DNA of 64,000 nt from Arcanobacterium buesumense (GCF_012563545.1 NZ_CP050804.1:1-64000); one strand, 5' to 3'; numbered from the stretch's first letter, positions 49,137 through 58,380 are shown. Notes: generated by a model from the letters alone, not told the origin. A program made the numbers and translations.

Positions 49137-50270
49137 ATGTCTGTACAAATATCCGCAACGATGCGGGCCGCTGTTTTACGTGATCCGGCTATTGGGTTAC
49201 AGGTCGAAACAATTAAAACTCCACGACCACGTGATGGTGAAGTCCTTATTAAGGTGACTGCTTGTGGAATGTGTCATTCAGATCTCCATGTTATTGGTGG
49301 AAAGATTGCTTTTCCAATGCCATGTGTCTTGGGACATGAGGTAACGGGGCAGATTGTTGAAGTCGGTCCTGGTAATGATCAGACTGGTCTTCGTGTTGGG
49401 CAAAATGTTGCTGGAGCATTTTTGATGCCGTGTGGCAAGTGTGAATATTGCGCACAGGGACGAGATGACTTGTGTGTGTTGTTTTTTGATATGAACCGCA
49501 TTAAAGGCCAACTTTACGATGGTCAGACACGGCTTTTCGGTCTCGACGATGAACCAATTGCGATGTATTCTATGGGAGCTTTATCTGAGTACTGTGTTAT
49601 TCCTTCGACCTCGGTGACTGTGCTTGAAGACGGAATGGATATGGTGGCAGGTTCAATTCTGGGGTGTGCAGCACTTACCGGGTATGGGGCAGTGCGTCGT
49701 GGCGCAAATCTGCAATATGGCGAAACTATTGCTGTTGTGGCTACTGGGGGTATTGGCTCGAATATCATTCAGGTAGCTAAAGCCTTCGGTGCGGCGCAAA
49801 TCATTGCGATAGATGTCGATGATGAAAAACTTGAGGCGGCCCGTAAATTAGGTGCGACTGATGTTGTTAATTCGATGAAGCAAGATGTTCGGGAAGAAGT
49901 GTTTGCCCTTACCAATGGTCGTGGTGTGGATGTTGCTTTCGAAGCTCTGGGGCGGCCAGAAACATGGAAGTCTGCGCTTGATGCTCTTCGTGATGGTGGG
50001 CGTATGGTGCCAATTGGGTTGGGAGCAGGTGTTCAGACTGCTGCGGTGGAGATTAACCGGACGGTTCGGCGTTCGCAATCAATTTTGGGATCGTATGGTG
50101 CTCGTACCCGACAGGATTTGCCGACAGTAGTGAAGATGGCTTCACAAGGATACATTGATTACCGGCATATTGTGACCAGAAAGTTCTCATTAGAAGAAGC
50201 CGGCGAAGGTTACAAGTTACTTTCGCAGGGTAAGATTCAAGGTCGCGCAGTTGTTGACATGTCTTTGTGA
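49137..50270 (+). CDS. Zinc-dependent alcohol dehydrogenase family protein
   Basis: A medium-chain dehydrogenase/reductase, 377 aa. The catalytic zinc site is in CGMCHSDLHV and GHEVTGQIVEVG. A structural zinc site is in CGKCEYCAQGRDDLC (four Cys). The NAD(P)-binding fold is at VATGGIGSNIIQVAKAFGA. The GGAGGGCATT leader before the ATG is strong. It is followed 230 bp later by a Gfo/Idh/MocA gene in the same direction, but no shared transcript is evident. The substrate is unknown. Confidence 0.88.
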   Translation: MSVQISATMRAAVLRDPAIGLQVETIKTPRPRDGEVLIKVTACGMCHSDLHVIGGKIAFPMPCVLGHEVTGQIVEVGPGNDQTGLRVGQNVAGAFLMPCGKCEYCAQGRDDLCVLFFDMNRIKGQLYDGQTRLFGLDDEPIAMYSMGALSEYCVIPSTSVTVLEDGMDMVAGSILGCAALTGYGAVRRGANLQYGETIAVVATGGIGSNIIQVAKAFGAAQIIAIDVDDEKLEAARKLGATDVVNSMKQDVREEVFALTNGRGVDVAFEALGRPETWKSALDALRDGGRMVPIGLGAGVQTAAVEINRTVRRSQSILGSYGARTRQDLPTVVKMASQGYIDYRHIVTRKFSLEEAGEGYKLLSQGKIQGRAVVDMSL

Positions 50271-50499
50271 TTGCGCAAAGAATATCGGGTTGTGACCCCG
50301 TTAAGCAGGCTATGTATTAGCTATGGCGGAGTTTAACTTACATATAACACTTATTCTGCTTAACAATTAGATATTTGTTTGGTTAATGTTATAGACAATA
50401 TTCGTAAATAAGCATACAATTAATCCTATTAACTCAGTGGCAATGACGCTATGAGGGAAAGTTTGCTTGTGATAAAGCGTGCATAGGAAGATTAGTAAT

Positions 50500-51696
50500 A
50501 TGGGTAAGAAAACCATTGGAGTGGGCGTAATATCTCTTGGTTGGATGGGACGCTTGCATACACGTAGTTACAAATCTATGGCTGAACGTTATCCAGAGTT
50601 GGATGCAGACATTCGACTGGTTTCAATGTGCGACCCAGTAGCGGAAAACAGGGATTTTGCACGTCATTCTCTCGGTTTTGAAAAAGCTGTTGAAGATTAT
50701 AATGATGTCATTAATGATCCCGAGGTTGATGTAGTCTCAATTTGTTCTCCTAATTATCTACATCATGAAATTGCGTTAGCCGCATGTGCTGCCGGGAAAC
50801 CGTTTTGGATTGAAAAGCCGATGGGTGTTTCAAGTAAGCAATCTGCGGAAATTGCGCAAGCTGCTCATGAGGCACAGCTCGTTACCTCGGTTGGATTTAA
50901 TTATCGCCATACTCCTGCAGTGGAAGAGACAAGGAAACTTATTGGCGAAGGTAAGTTAGGCAAAATTACAAATGTGAGATGCTGGCTGATTGCTGACTAT
51001 GCTTCTGCGCCAGAGGGACCATACACTTGGCGGTATGATCGTGCGCGAGCTGGGGCTGGTGTGATCGGCGATCTTATGAGTCATGGCGCAGATCTTATCC
51101 AGTATGTACTGCAAGACCGGATCAGTTATGTTTCGGCCTTGACCGGAACTTTTATTGATAAGCGGCCAATCCCAACTAAAGCAGGTGTAGGGCACTCGGG
51201 TTGGGAAGTTTCCGATGAACTCCACGATGTGGAAAATGAAGACTATGTTGCCACGTTAATCAAGACTGATAATGGCGTGGTTGGAACAGTTGAGTCGAGT
51301 AGAGTTGCAGTTGGACCACGGGCGGAATATGTTCTTGAAGTTTATGGGACAAATGGTTCTGTTCGCTGGAATTTTGAAACAATGAATGAACTTGAGGTCT
51401 GCTTGGGCCGTGAAGATAACGGCGTTCATGGGTATGTTCGCTCATTGGCAAGCCCGCACTATCCTCATTTTTCTCGTTTCCAACCAGGTGCTGGAACATC
51501 GATGGGATTCGATGACATGAAGGCGGTTGAGTGTTTTAAGTTTTTAGACGGTGTTTTATCTGGACGACAGATTGGGCCATCAGTTGCTGACGGATGGTCA
51601 GCAGCAGAAGTTGATGAAGCAGTTGTACAGTCAGCGGCAGATGGTTGCTGGCATGAAGTTGCACGAGTAGTTGGAAAGACAACATATAGCGGGTGA
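50500..51696 (+). CDS. Gfo/Idh/MocA family oxidoreductase
   Basis: A 398-aa NAD(P)-dependent sugar or cyclitol dehydrogenase. The Rossmann start is TIGVGVISLGWMGRLHTRSY, followed by VDVVSICSPNYLHHEIA and FWIEKPMG with the conserved Lys. The C-terminal alpha/beta domain includes HGADLIQYVL. ATG 50500 follows AGGAAG at 9 nt. The extra codons back to GTG 50479 are not needed. It sits 96 bp upstream of the sugar-porter MFS gene and near the inositol genes, so a cyclitol such as scyllo- or myo-inositol is a reasonable guess. Confidence 0.87.
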   Translation: MGKKTIGVGVISLGWMGRLHTRSYKSMAERYPELDADIRLVSMCDPVAENRDFARHSLGFEKAVEDYNDVINDPEVDVVSICSPNYLHHEIALAACAAGKPFWIEKPMGVSSKQSAEIAQAAHEAQLVTSVGFNYRHTPAVEETRKLIGEGKLGKITNVRCWLIADYASAPEGPYTWRYDRARAGAGVIGDLMSHGADLIQYVLQDRISYVSALTGTFIDKRPIPTKAGVGHSGWEVSDELHDVENEDYVATLIKTDNGVVGTVESSRVAVGPRAEYVLEVYGTNGSVRWNFETMNELEVCLGREDNGVHGYVRSLASPHYPHFSRFQPGAGTSMGFDDMKAVECFKFLDGVLSGRQIGPSVADGWSAAEVDEAVVQSAADGCWHEVARVVGKTTYSG

Positions 51697-51792
51697 TTTC
51701 CCGATATAAAAATACAGTTAAGTGCGGTTATATCGTAGTTGCAATGTGGGAACTAACTGAATTACCGCTTTACCATCACCAAAGGAGATCTG

Positions 51793-53460
51793 ATGGTTAA
51801 TCAACAAAGAAAACACGTCCCGATACAGGGACTAACTAAAAATGAGTTGCACGGCATGGTCAAGGAGACTCCTCCGTCTGGCAAGCATAGAGGAATAATT
51901 GCTATTGCAGGAATTGCAACTTTAGGTTCCTTGCTATTTGGTTATGATACCGGTGTCATCTCGGGTGCGCTTCCATATATGCACATGCCGTCAGGCGCTG
52001 GTGGCTTGGGATTGACGACGACGGAAGAAGGCGCAATTGGTGGCATTCTAACAATTGGTGCTGCTTTTGGTGCGTTGTTAGGCGGACGGTTGTCTGACCG
52101 TTATGGCCGTCGGTACAACATTATTGTTCTAGCGATTCTCTTTTTCATCGGCGCAATTGGAAACACTTTTGCGCCTAACGTTTGGGTAATGTATCCATTC
52201 CGGTTAATTCTTGGTTTAGCAGTTGGTGGAGCTTCGGCTACAGTTCCGGTTTATCTCGCTGAAACTGCTCCTAAGAGAATTAGAGGAACAATTGTTGCCC
52301 TCGATCAGTTAATGATTGTTACCGGACAACTTCTTGCATTTTCGATGAATGCTGCCATTAATTCCATGCATGGTGGTCCACAGTTGACTGTGACAGCAGA
52401 TCCTACCGGACAAATTGCGGCCGGAGCATACACTTGGGAGTCACTCCAGAAAATGATTGAGCAGGTGACACATTCGACTGATATGAATATTATCCGTGAC
52501 TTCGCCATGCAGTTGACAATTCAAGAGGGCAGTGGAAATGGTGCCGCTTGGCGGTGGATGATTGTTCTATGTTCCGTTCCTGCCGTTTTGCTGTGGCTAG
52601 GTATGCATTTTATGCCGGAATCGTCACGGTGGTACGTCTTGCGTACTGATGTATACGCCGCTATTGGTTCGTTGAAGAGAGTTCGTGAAGGTGAATCAGA
52701 TCGTGCTGTGACTGAAGAAATATACGAGATGGTGGAAAATAGGCAAAAGGATCTTGCTTATTCTCGGGATAAAGGATTACGCGAAGTGTGGCGAACACCA
52801 TGGTTGCGTAAGTTGTTGCTAGTGGGTATTTTCTTGGCGATAGTCAACCAGACAACGGGTGTTAATACGGTTATGTATTATGCGCCAAAGGTTCTTGGTT
52901 ACGCTGGAATGGGGACTTCGGCTGCTATTACTGCACAGGTGGCTAATGGTGTGACGTCTGTTATTGGGGCAAGCATTGGTCTTATTTTGATTACTAAATT
53001 TACTCGACGCAACATCTTGATTTGGGACGTCAGCTTGGTAGGTGTCTCGTTGTTGACTATCGCGGGAATTTTCCACTTTGCTATCGCTCCTTATATGGAT
53101 GCTGGTGAGATTCCACCGGCTTGGGCAGCCTATGCAATTCTTGGGACAATGGCATTCTTCATGCTTGTTGTACAGTCTTCTAATGGAACTGTTGTCTGGA
53201 CGATGTTGGGTGAAATGTTCCCAGCTTCAGTACGTGGAGTTATGAATGGAACTGCAGTTTTCTGTATGTGGATAGTTAACGCAACTATTACATGGACATT
53301 CCCAGATATGATGAATAGCTTCGGTGGCGGTATAACATACACAATATATGGTGTTCTTAACCTGATCATTGCAATTGTGCTGTGGAAGATTATGCCAGAG
53401 ACATCAGGTAAATCACTAGAAGAAATCGAAGTTTACATGGAGGAAAGGTACTCCAAGTAA
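51793..53460 (+). CDS. Sugar porter MFS transporter (myo-inositol IolT-like)
   Basis: A 555-aa major facilitator of the sugar porter group. It contains LFGYDTGVISGALPYM (helix 1), GGRLSDRYGRRYN (loop 2-3), VPVYLAETAPKRIRGT, MPESSRWYVLR (after helix 6), NQTTGVNTVMYYAP (helix 7) and the terminal PETSGKSLEEIE, all diagnostic. An unusual stretch of about 65 residues (NSMHGGPQLT to GSGNGAA) is inserted between helices 5 and 6 on the outer side. The AAAGGAGATCTG leader is strong. Its place beside the inositol genes suggests myo-inositol uptake. Confidence 0.87.
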   Translation: MVNQQRKHVPIQGLTKNELHGMVKETPPSGKHRGIIAIAGIATLGSLLFGYDTGVISGALPYMHMPSGAGGLGLTTTEEGAIGGILTIGAAFGALLGGRLSDRYGRRYNIIVLAILFFIGAIGNTFAPNVWVMYPFRLILGLAVGGASATVPVYLAETAPKRIRGTIVALDQLMIVTGQLLAFSMNAAINSMHGGPQLTVTADPTGQIAAGAYTWESLQKMIEQVTHSTDMNIIRDFAMQLTIQEGSGNGAAWRWMIVLCSVPAVLLWLGMHFMPESSRWYVLRTDVYAAIGSLKRVREGESDRAVTEEIYEMVENRQKDLAYSRDKGLREVWRTPWLRKLLLVGIFLAIVNQTTGVNTVMYYAPKVLGYAGMGTSAAITAQVANGVTSVIGASIGLILITKFTRRNILIWDVSLVGVSLLTIAGIFHFAIAPYMDAGEIPPAWAAYAILGTMAFFMLVVQSSNGTVVWTMLGEMFPASVRGVMNGTAVFCMWIVNATITWTFPDMMNSFGGGITYTIYGVLNLIIAIVLWKIMPETSGKSLEEIEVYMEERYSK

Positions 53461-53483
53461 AAGTACTCCAAGTAAGTAGCGAT

Positions 53484-53527
53484 ATATAGTTGTGCCCCTA
53501 GTCAAAGGACTAGGGGCACAACTATAT
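53484..53527. terminator. Terminator after the MFS gene
   Basis: A 20-bp perfect stem (ATATAGTTGTGCCCCTAGTC and its complement) around AAAG. It lies between convergent genes and can act on both. Confidence 0.88.
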
Positions 53528-53536
53528 GTCTTGAGA

Positions 53537-53803
53537 TCAGTTCTGATGTAACCGGATATATAGATCCAAGAAAGCAAAGACAGATGTTACTAGTGCAGCG
53601 GTAATACCTGCGGCACATGCGATGAATGGAGTGCTTGTAGCAGTGCCAAGTACCACTGTAGCGAAGAGCATGATAAGAACGAGAACTGCCGGAATCGTGT
53701 TGAGATTAGGGGTATTTTTTAGGGTTGGCTCATCGGTAAAGGGGATCAACTCGATCGAGATGTCAGTTGATTGAATTGGTGTTTGTGTGAATAATGCTGT
53801 CAT
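53537..53803 (-). CDS. Small membrane protein of unknown function
   Basis: An 88-aa protein with a polar N-terminal half and two hydrophobic helices (IPAVLVLIMLFATVVLG and IACAAGITAALVTSVFAFLDLYI). I do not recognise the family. The start is ATG 53803, with AGGAGAAGGAA directly before it. The frame remains open to 54028, but that extension lacks protein-like features. The 409-bp stretch between this start and the iolE-like stop contains only a terminator and, presumably, this gene's promoter. Confidence 0.6.
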   Translation of the reverse strand: MTALFTQTPIQSTDISIELIPFTDEPTLKNTPNLNTIPAVLVLIMLFATVVLGTATSTPFIACAAGITAALVTSVFAFLDLYIRLHQN

Positions 53804-54102
53804 TTCCTTCTCCTGCGTCATTTGCGTCATTGTGAAAACCTGGGCGTTTATTGTGATTGCGACAATATTAGTGATAGTTACATATTGCAGTGTTGCCAAT
53901 GTGGAACGATGAATCGTTAAATACTGCTTCCTGTCGTCAGATGTACAATTGTCAGGCCTGAATAGTTTTTCTGAAACTTTCCATCCCAGCGCCTCTTTTA
54001 GTTTAGTTGACGAGGTTATTGCGTTCAAGAAATAATCATGTTTGTTAGCTCACCCTCCGCATTTGTGACTAACATATTCAGAGGGTGGTTTCTCGGCATA
54101 AA

Positions 54103-54135
54103 AATGGAGGGAGAATCTCAGATTCTCCCTCCATT
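54103..54135 (-). terminator. Terminator of the iolE-iolG-transaldolase unit
   Basis: AATGGAGGGAGAATCT pairs perfectly with AGATTCTCCCTCCATT across a single C. On the minus strand it is followed by TTTATG and lies 78 bp past the iolE-like stop. Confidence 0.82.
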
Positions 54136-54212
54136 GGAGCTACTGACGAAACAAATCACCCAACCTATAGGAAAAGCTTCCTAGTGTCCGAGGGGGATGA
54201 TGTGTATGTAGC

Positions 54213-55076
54213 TCAGTGTGCTAGAGCACGTAGGGCTTCGAATGACTTACGTGCATCGAGTACCGGACCTTCGCCAGGCGCCGGCTCGCCGTCGATCATA
54301 ATGTCCTGTTCTAGAACGTAGTAGCCGTCAAACCCAACCTTATCCAGCTCAGCAACAATAGCAGTGAAGTCAATATCTCCTTCGCCGATTGGCGCGAACA
54401 TACCAGCTTTAACTCCCTGGCCCCAGGTAAGGGTGCCTGGCAGAAGTTGGTCGGTCATGTCTTTGTGAATGTCCTTTGCGTGTACGATCTTGACTCGATC
54501 GGCATACTTCTTCACAAGCTCTACAACATCAGCACCGCCACATGCGAGGTGTCCAGTATCAAGGCAAAGACCAACTTGCGAGTTATCTAGAACGCGTTCG
54601 ACTTCGTCGAGATTTTGTACCATTGTTCCCCAGTGAGGATGCAAAGACGCTGTTACTCCGCGTGCCGCAGCAACTTCGGTAATCCGCGATAGGTTGGTAA
54701 ATAGGGTGTTCCAGCCGACCTCATCCAACACCGGACGAGAGTCATACCCATCTTGTCCTGAGTCGGCAGCAAGAATCAGATTAGTTCCGCCAGCAACTTC
54801 GAAAGCATCTAGTTCCCGCTCTACTGCAGGCATCGGGTCTAGATCAGGATCGTGCATGATTGCCAAAAAGAAAGATCCGACTGGCTCAAGACCGTATCCA
54901 GATACTGCTTCTGCTCGTGCTTGTGGCTCTTGTGGGAGCCAACCTTGTGGACCAAACTCGGTGGCAGTTAGACCCATCTCTTTCATTTCCGTAAGTACGC
55001 GCTCTGGAGATAGCTGATAACCCCAGTTTGGAACTTCGCATACTCCCCAGCTAATAGGTGCTCCGGCAATTTTCAT
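54213..55076 (-). CDS. iolE: Sugar phosphate isomerase/epimerase, IolE-like inosose dehydratase
   Basis: A 287-aa TIM-barrel protein of the AP endonuclease 2 superfamily. The N-terminus KIAGAPISWGVCEVPNWGYQ is typical of IolE/IolH-type proteins. Metal ligands appear in TASLHPHWGTMV, GLCLDTGHLACGG and VKIVHAKDIH. IolE dehydrates scyllo-inosose, the second step of inositol breakdown. The start is ATG 55076, with AAAGGAG 8 nt before it, not the longer open frame. It follows iolG in the same direction. IolH or IolI functions cannot be excluded. Confidence 0.8.
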   Translation of the reverse strand: MKIAGAPISWGVCEVPNWGYQLSPERVLTEMKEMGLTATEFGPQGWLPQEPQARAEAVSGYGLEPVGSFFLAIMHDPDLDPMPAVERELDAFEVAGGTNLILAADSGQDGYDSRPVLDEVGWNTLFTNLSRITEVAAARGVTASLHPHWGTMVQNLDEVERVLDNSQVGLCLDTGHLACGGADVVELVKKYADRVKIVHAKDIHKDMTDQLLPGTLTWGQGVKAGMFAPIGEGDIDFTAIVAELDKVGFDGYYVLEQDIMIDGEPAPGEGPVLDARKSFEALRALAH

Positions 55077-55134
55077 ATCAAATTCTCCTTTGAATTTTGT
55101 CAAGGACATGCCTTATATATGGTTTTGGTTGGTA

Positions 55135-56121
55135 TTACAGGTAAACGATTTTTCCTGTTCGAGCAGACTCTTCAGCAGCTTCTGCGATGCGCAGAGCTTT
55201 AGCTCCATCTTCAATAGACGTAGCAGGCTTACGATTTTCTGAAATCGCGGCGAAGAACTCGTTCAGTTCGTGAGCATATGCTTCTTCATACCTCTCCAAG
55301 AAGAAGTCGAGGTAAACATCCTTAGCGTCAGTATGCTCACCGTTTGACACGCGAACTTGGGTGGAGCGCAAATTGTCTCCGTTGATCGTTGCCTTATCAC
55401 CGAAAACTTCTAAACGCTGGTCGTATCCAGATGAACAGTGCCGAGAGTTAGTGATTGTTGCTATCGCGCCTTCGGAGTTGGTGAGGGTAATAACTGCTCC
55501 GTCGAAATCGCCGGTATCGGCTAGTTCGGGATCCAAGTTTTGTCCCACAGCATAAACTGAAACGATATCTCCTAAGAAGAAACGTGCAGTATCGAAGTCG
55601 TGGATAGTCATATCTTTGAAGATGCCACCAGAGACGGCAATGTATTCTTTTGGCGGAGCGGCCGGGTCACGAGAAATGATTGTCACCTGCTCTACCTTGC
55701 CGACAACACCGTCTTCAACCATCTTATGCATCCGAGCGAATGTTGGATCGAAGCGACGATTGAAGCCGATCATCGTGGTGTAGTCCAGGCCCTTGAGAGA
55801 TTCCATAAGTTCTTCAACTTTGGCTGTCTCCATAGCAACTGGCTTTTCACATAGCGCAGGTTTACCTGCTTTGGCAGCTTTGAGAATATGCTCGACGTGG
55901 AGTGGTGTTGGCGAACAGATAATTACCGCGTCAACTTCGGAATCAGTAAACACGTCATCTGGATTGAGTGAATAGCGTACGCCATATTTCTCCGCCAGAG
56001 GTTTGACGGCAGCTTCCATCGGATCTGCGATAAATGTTAATTCTGCAGTTGGGTGTGCTTCGACAGTACGAGCATGGACTTGAGCAATACGGCCAGCACC
56101 AACTAGTCCGATTCGAATCAT
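55135..56121 (-). CDS. iolG: Inositol 2-dehydrogenase-like Gfo/Idh/MocA oxidoreductase
   Basis: A 328-aa NAD-dependent dehydrogenase. The Rossmann start is IRIGLVGAGRIAQVHARTVE, followed by VDAVIICSPTPLHVEHIL, the conserved Lys in ALCEKPVAMETAK, and the active-site region GGIFKDMTIHDFDTARFFLG with His and Asp. IolG oxidises myo-inositol to scyllo-inosose, the first step of the pathway. The length (about 330-340) and the neighbourhood fit. It is cotranscribed with the IolE-like gene downstream. Confidence 0.88.
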   Translation of the reverse strand: MIRIGLVGAGRIAQVHARTVEAHPTAELTFIADPMEAAVKPLAEKYGVRYSLNPDDVFTDSEVDAVIICSPTPLHVEHILKAAKAGKPALCEKPVAMETAKVEELMESLKGLDYTTMIGFNRRFDPTFARMHKMVEDGVVGKVEQVTIISRDPAAPPKEYIAVSGGIFKDMTIHDFDTARFFLGDIVSVYAVGQNLDPELADTGDFDGAVITLTNSEGAIATITNSRHCSSGYDQRLEVFGDKATINGDNLRSTQVRVSNGEHTDAKDVYLDFFLERYEEAYAHELNEFFAAISENRKPATSIEDGAKALRIAEAAEESARTGKIVYL

Positions 56122-56164
56122 GATTTTTTCCTAACGTCTTTGTAAGGGATAGAGATTGTAGAAA

Positions 56165-57244
56165 TTACTGTGCTGGAATGAGGATGTCTCGGATGAGAAT
56201 ATCGAGATCATTATCAGCGTTGAGGAATTGTCGTAACGTACGGACTGTTGGACCAAACGTTTCAAATTCTTCGAGTGACATTCCATCCGGCTCATAAGCG
56301 CGGTTGAAATCAGGAATTCGGCGTAGCTGCGTGAGGTAGTGCTCGGCTACTTCTTGGCTCATCTTCTCAACTGGTTCGTAGTCAGAATCATTGATGAGCT
56401 TTTGCCAGGAGAAAGGTGGGGAGACGACGAGATCGCCACCTTGGAACTCACTCCACTGAAGTACATTACGGAAAGCAGCAACCAGAACGCGCGCGCGATA
56501 TCCGCGTTCATTGAAGATCTTGTATGCGCGTTTGACAGCAGCGACTCCGGCCCATTCTAGTGCTGAGGGGTCAAGGAAGATCTTGTCTCGCTTAACCACA
56601 TGCTTGAGCCAATCATCTAGGCGGCCAACCATGATGGTGACCACTGGGCTCATCTGGGATACATCGTGTCCGGCTGCTTCGCGCTTTTCGAGTCCTCGTT
56701 GTATTGCCGCGGCGGCTTCAACTGCTTGCGGAACAGAGAAGGAAACTGTGACATTAATAGAGACGCCACGTTCTGTTGCCACCTCGATTGCTTCGATACC
56801 AGTTTTTGTTGCTGGAATTTTGACAATAATATTCTTGGCGAGGTTGTGGAACAACTCTGCTTGATCCGCTAGAGCGTGAGCATCGCGATGCAAACGAGGA
56901 TCTGTTTGCACCGAGAGGCGGCCATCGTGACCGTTGGTCTTCTCGAATGTCGGCTCTAGTAACTTAGCTGCCTCAACTGACATATCCATCACAGCTTGCC
57001 AGCCGATCTGAGATTCTCCCCAGGTGGGGTGATCGGCAGCAATTTTCCGAATACGATCAGTCCAAATTTCTGGATGCTTCGCAATGGTTGTGTATGCGAT
57101 AACAGGGTTACAGGTAGCTCCTACGCCACCGTAGGAAATTGACGTGCGCAGTTCTTCAAGATCAGAAGAATCATTCCACAGAACTGTATCGAAAGCTCTG
57201 GTAGCAGTTAATAATGGACCTGGTGTGTATTTAATATCTGACAT
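56165..57244 (-). CDS. Transaldolase family protein in the inositol locus
   Basis: A 359-aa transaldolase-family TIM barrel. The Schiff-base Lys is in IIVKIPATKTGIEA, followed by SINVTVSFSVPQAVEAA and the late motifs RVLVAAFRNVLQW and LVVSPPFSW. It is longer than short-form Tal (about 215 aa) and not clearly the pentose-pathway enzyme. It is the first gene of the minus-strand unit with iolG and iolE, 43 bp before iolG. It may split or rearrange a product of inositol catabolism; the substrate is an open question. Confidence 0.82.
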   Translation of the reverse strand: MSDIKYTPGPLLTATRAFDTVLWNDSSDLEELRTSISYGGVGATCNPVIAYTTIAKHPEIWTDRIRKIAADHPTWGESQIGWQAVMDMSVEAAKLLEPTFEKTNGHDGRLSVQTDPRLHRDAHALADQAELFHNLAKNIIVKIPATKTGIEAIEVATERGVSINVTVSFSVPQAVEAAAAIQRGLEKREAAGHDVSQMSPVVTIMVGRLDDWLKHVVKRDKIFLDPSALEWAGVAAVKRAYKIFNERGYRARVLVAAFRNVLQWSEFQGGDLVVSPPFSWQKLINDSDYEPVEKMSQEVAEHYLTQLRRIPDFNRAYEPDGMSLEEFETFGPTVRTLRQFLNADNDLDILIRDILIPAQ

Positions 57245-57282
57245 AGGTTGCTCCTAAACTACTTAACGTAGGTCACGCAAAA

Positions 57283-57328
57283 TGAGTCAACTCATAGTCA
57301 CCCTCGTTGGTGACATCTCGTGTGAGAT
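57283..57328. promoter_or_regulatory. Three adjacent inverted repeats upstream of the transaldolase gene
   Basis: TGAGTCAACTCA (57283-57294), GTCACC-CTCGTT-GGTGAC (57297-57314) and ATCTC-GTGT-GAGAT (57315-57328) follow one another within 46 bp, about 40-80 bp before the start. The dense palindromes suggest operators for the minus-strand iol unit. Confidence 0.5.
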
Positions 57329-57433
57329 ATACGTTACTGACATGGAGCGGTTATGTCAAGGCTTTGTTTGGTCATGTCATATTGAATTTATGATAACGGA
57401 GCATGTAGGTAGCGGAGAAGTGTGGAAACTTGC

Positions 57434-58210
57434 CTAGTTTATGGAGTTAACAAGTGGAAATGTCATCTTGTACTGCTGTGAGTCATAAACATGATTTCCG
57501 TGCTCAATAACCTTTCCCTGCGTATCGTATGCTGTTCTTTGCATGGTGAATAAGGCAGTGTGAGGCTCTATTTGGAGCATGTCAGCTTCGAGTTTGTTAG
57601 CATTCTTTGCACCTAAAGTCTGCGTTGCCGACACTGGGACGATGCCTTTGTGCCCAAAAGATTCGTAAAGCCCACAGCGGGACAGCTCAGTTAGTGAAGG
57701 GGCTATGCGGCTTGGGATTGTGTTGTTCAAAATTGCTAACGGATGATCGTCAATCCACCGTAGTCGTTGAATGGTTACTAGTTCCTCGTCTGGTTCGCAG
57801 TTAAGGAATTCGACTTCCTCTGGGGTGGCAAGGTGAATCTGGTATTTGAGGACTTCGGTGCGGGTGGCGTGTCCGGCTTTGACAAGATCATCATTGAGAG
57901 ATGTTAATGCAAGTTGCCGATGGACATGAGAAGGAGTGACTCGTGTTCCAACGCCACGACGGCGAATAAGGAGTCCAGAATCGACCAGCTCTTGAAGTGC
58001 GCGGCGCGCTGTTGGGCGGGAGATATTGAGTCTCTTAGCCATCGAGATTTCATCTTCGAGTAGTTGATTGGGGGCAAGAGTCCCGTTTTTAATGAGCTGA
58101 GAGATAGGGGTGAGGATCTGTTGATAAAGAGGCTCGGCTGAATTTCTATCAAGTACAATATCTAGACTGTAGGGCGTATCGAGATGCGCATCCTTTGCAT
58201 TATCTGACAT
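57434..58210 (-). CDS. GntR family (UTRA) transcriptional regulator
   Basis: A 258-aa HutC-type GntR regulator. The N-terminal winged helix is EDEISMAKRLNISRPTARRALQ, with the DSGLLIRRRGVGTRV wing. A UTRA effector domain (about residues 95-240) includes LVTIQRLRWIDDHPLAILN. AAGGAGATCCCC precedes the ATG. It lies between the two inositol gene sets and is divergent from iolC, so it is the likely inositol-responsive repressor. GntR regulators of C. glutamicum iol genes (IolR) support this by analogy. Confidence 0.88.
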   Translation of the reverse strand: MSDNAKDAHLDTPYSLDIVLDRNSAEPLYQQILTPISQLIKNGTLAPNQLLEDEISMAKRLNISRPTARRALQELVDSGLLIRRRGVGTRVTPSHVHRQLALTSLNDDLVKAGHATRTEVLKYQIHLATPEEVEFLNCEPDEELVTIQRLRWIDDHPLAILNNTIPSRIAPSLTELSRCGLYESFGHKGIVPVSATQTLGAKNANKLEADMLQIEPHTALFTMQRTAYDTQGKVIEHGNHVYDSQQYKMTFPLVNSIN

Positions 58211-58237
58211 GGGGATCTCCTTGGCTATAAATATATA

Positions 58238-58313
58238 TTATGTAAAGCTTAACCCATTTTATGTAAAATACTGATTTCTAAAGGAAAAATCTATATTTGT
58301 AACATTTATGTTA
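58238..58313. promoter_or_regulatory. Operator region between the GntR and iolC genes
   Basis: TTATGTAAA occurs at 58238-58246 and 58259-58267, 21 bp apart (two helical turns). A perfect 14-bp inverted repeat, TAACATTTATGTTA, lies at 58300-58313. The gap is AT-rich and holds no other feature. The sites probably bind the GntR regulator. Confidence 0.55.
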
Positions 58314-58380
58314 GGATAATGACTTGACATATGCGGTCTTCCTGATTAAAAATGTGAAGTACGTGAGAAAGGAATCCGCA

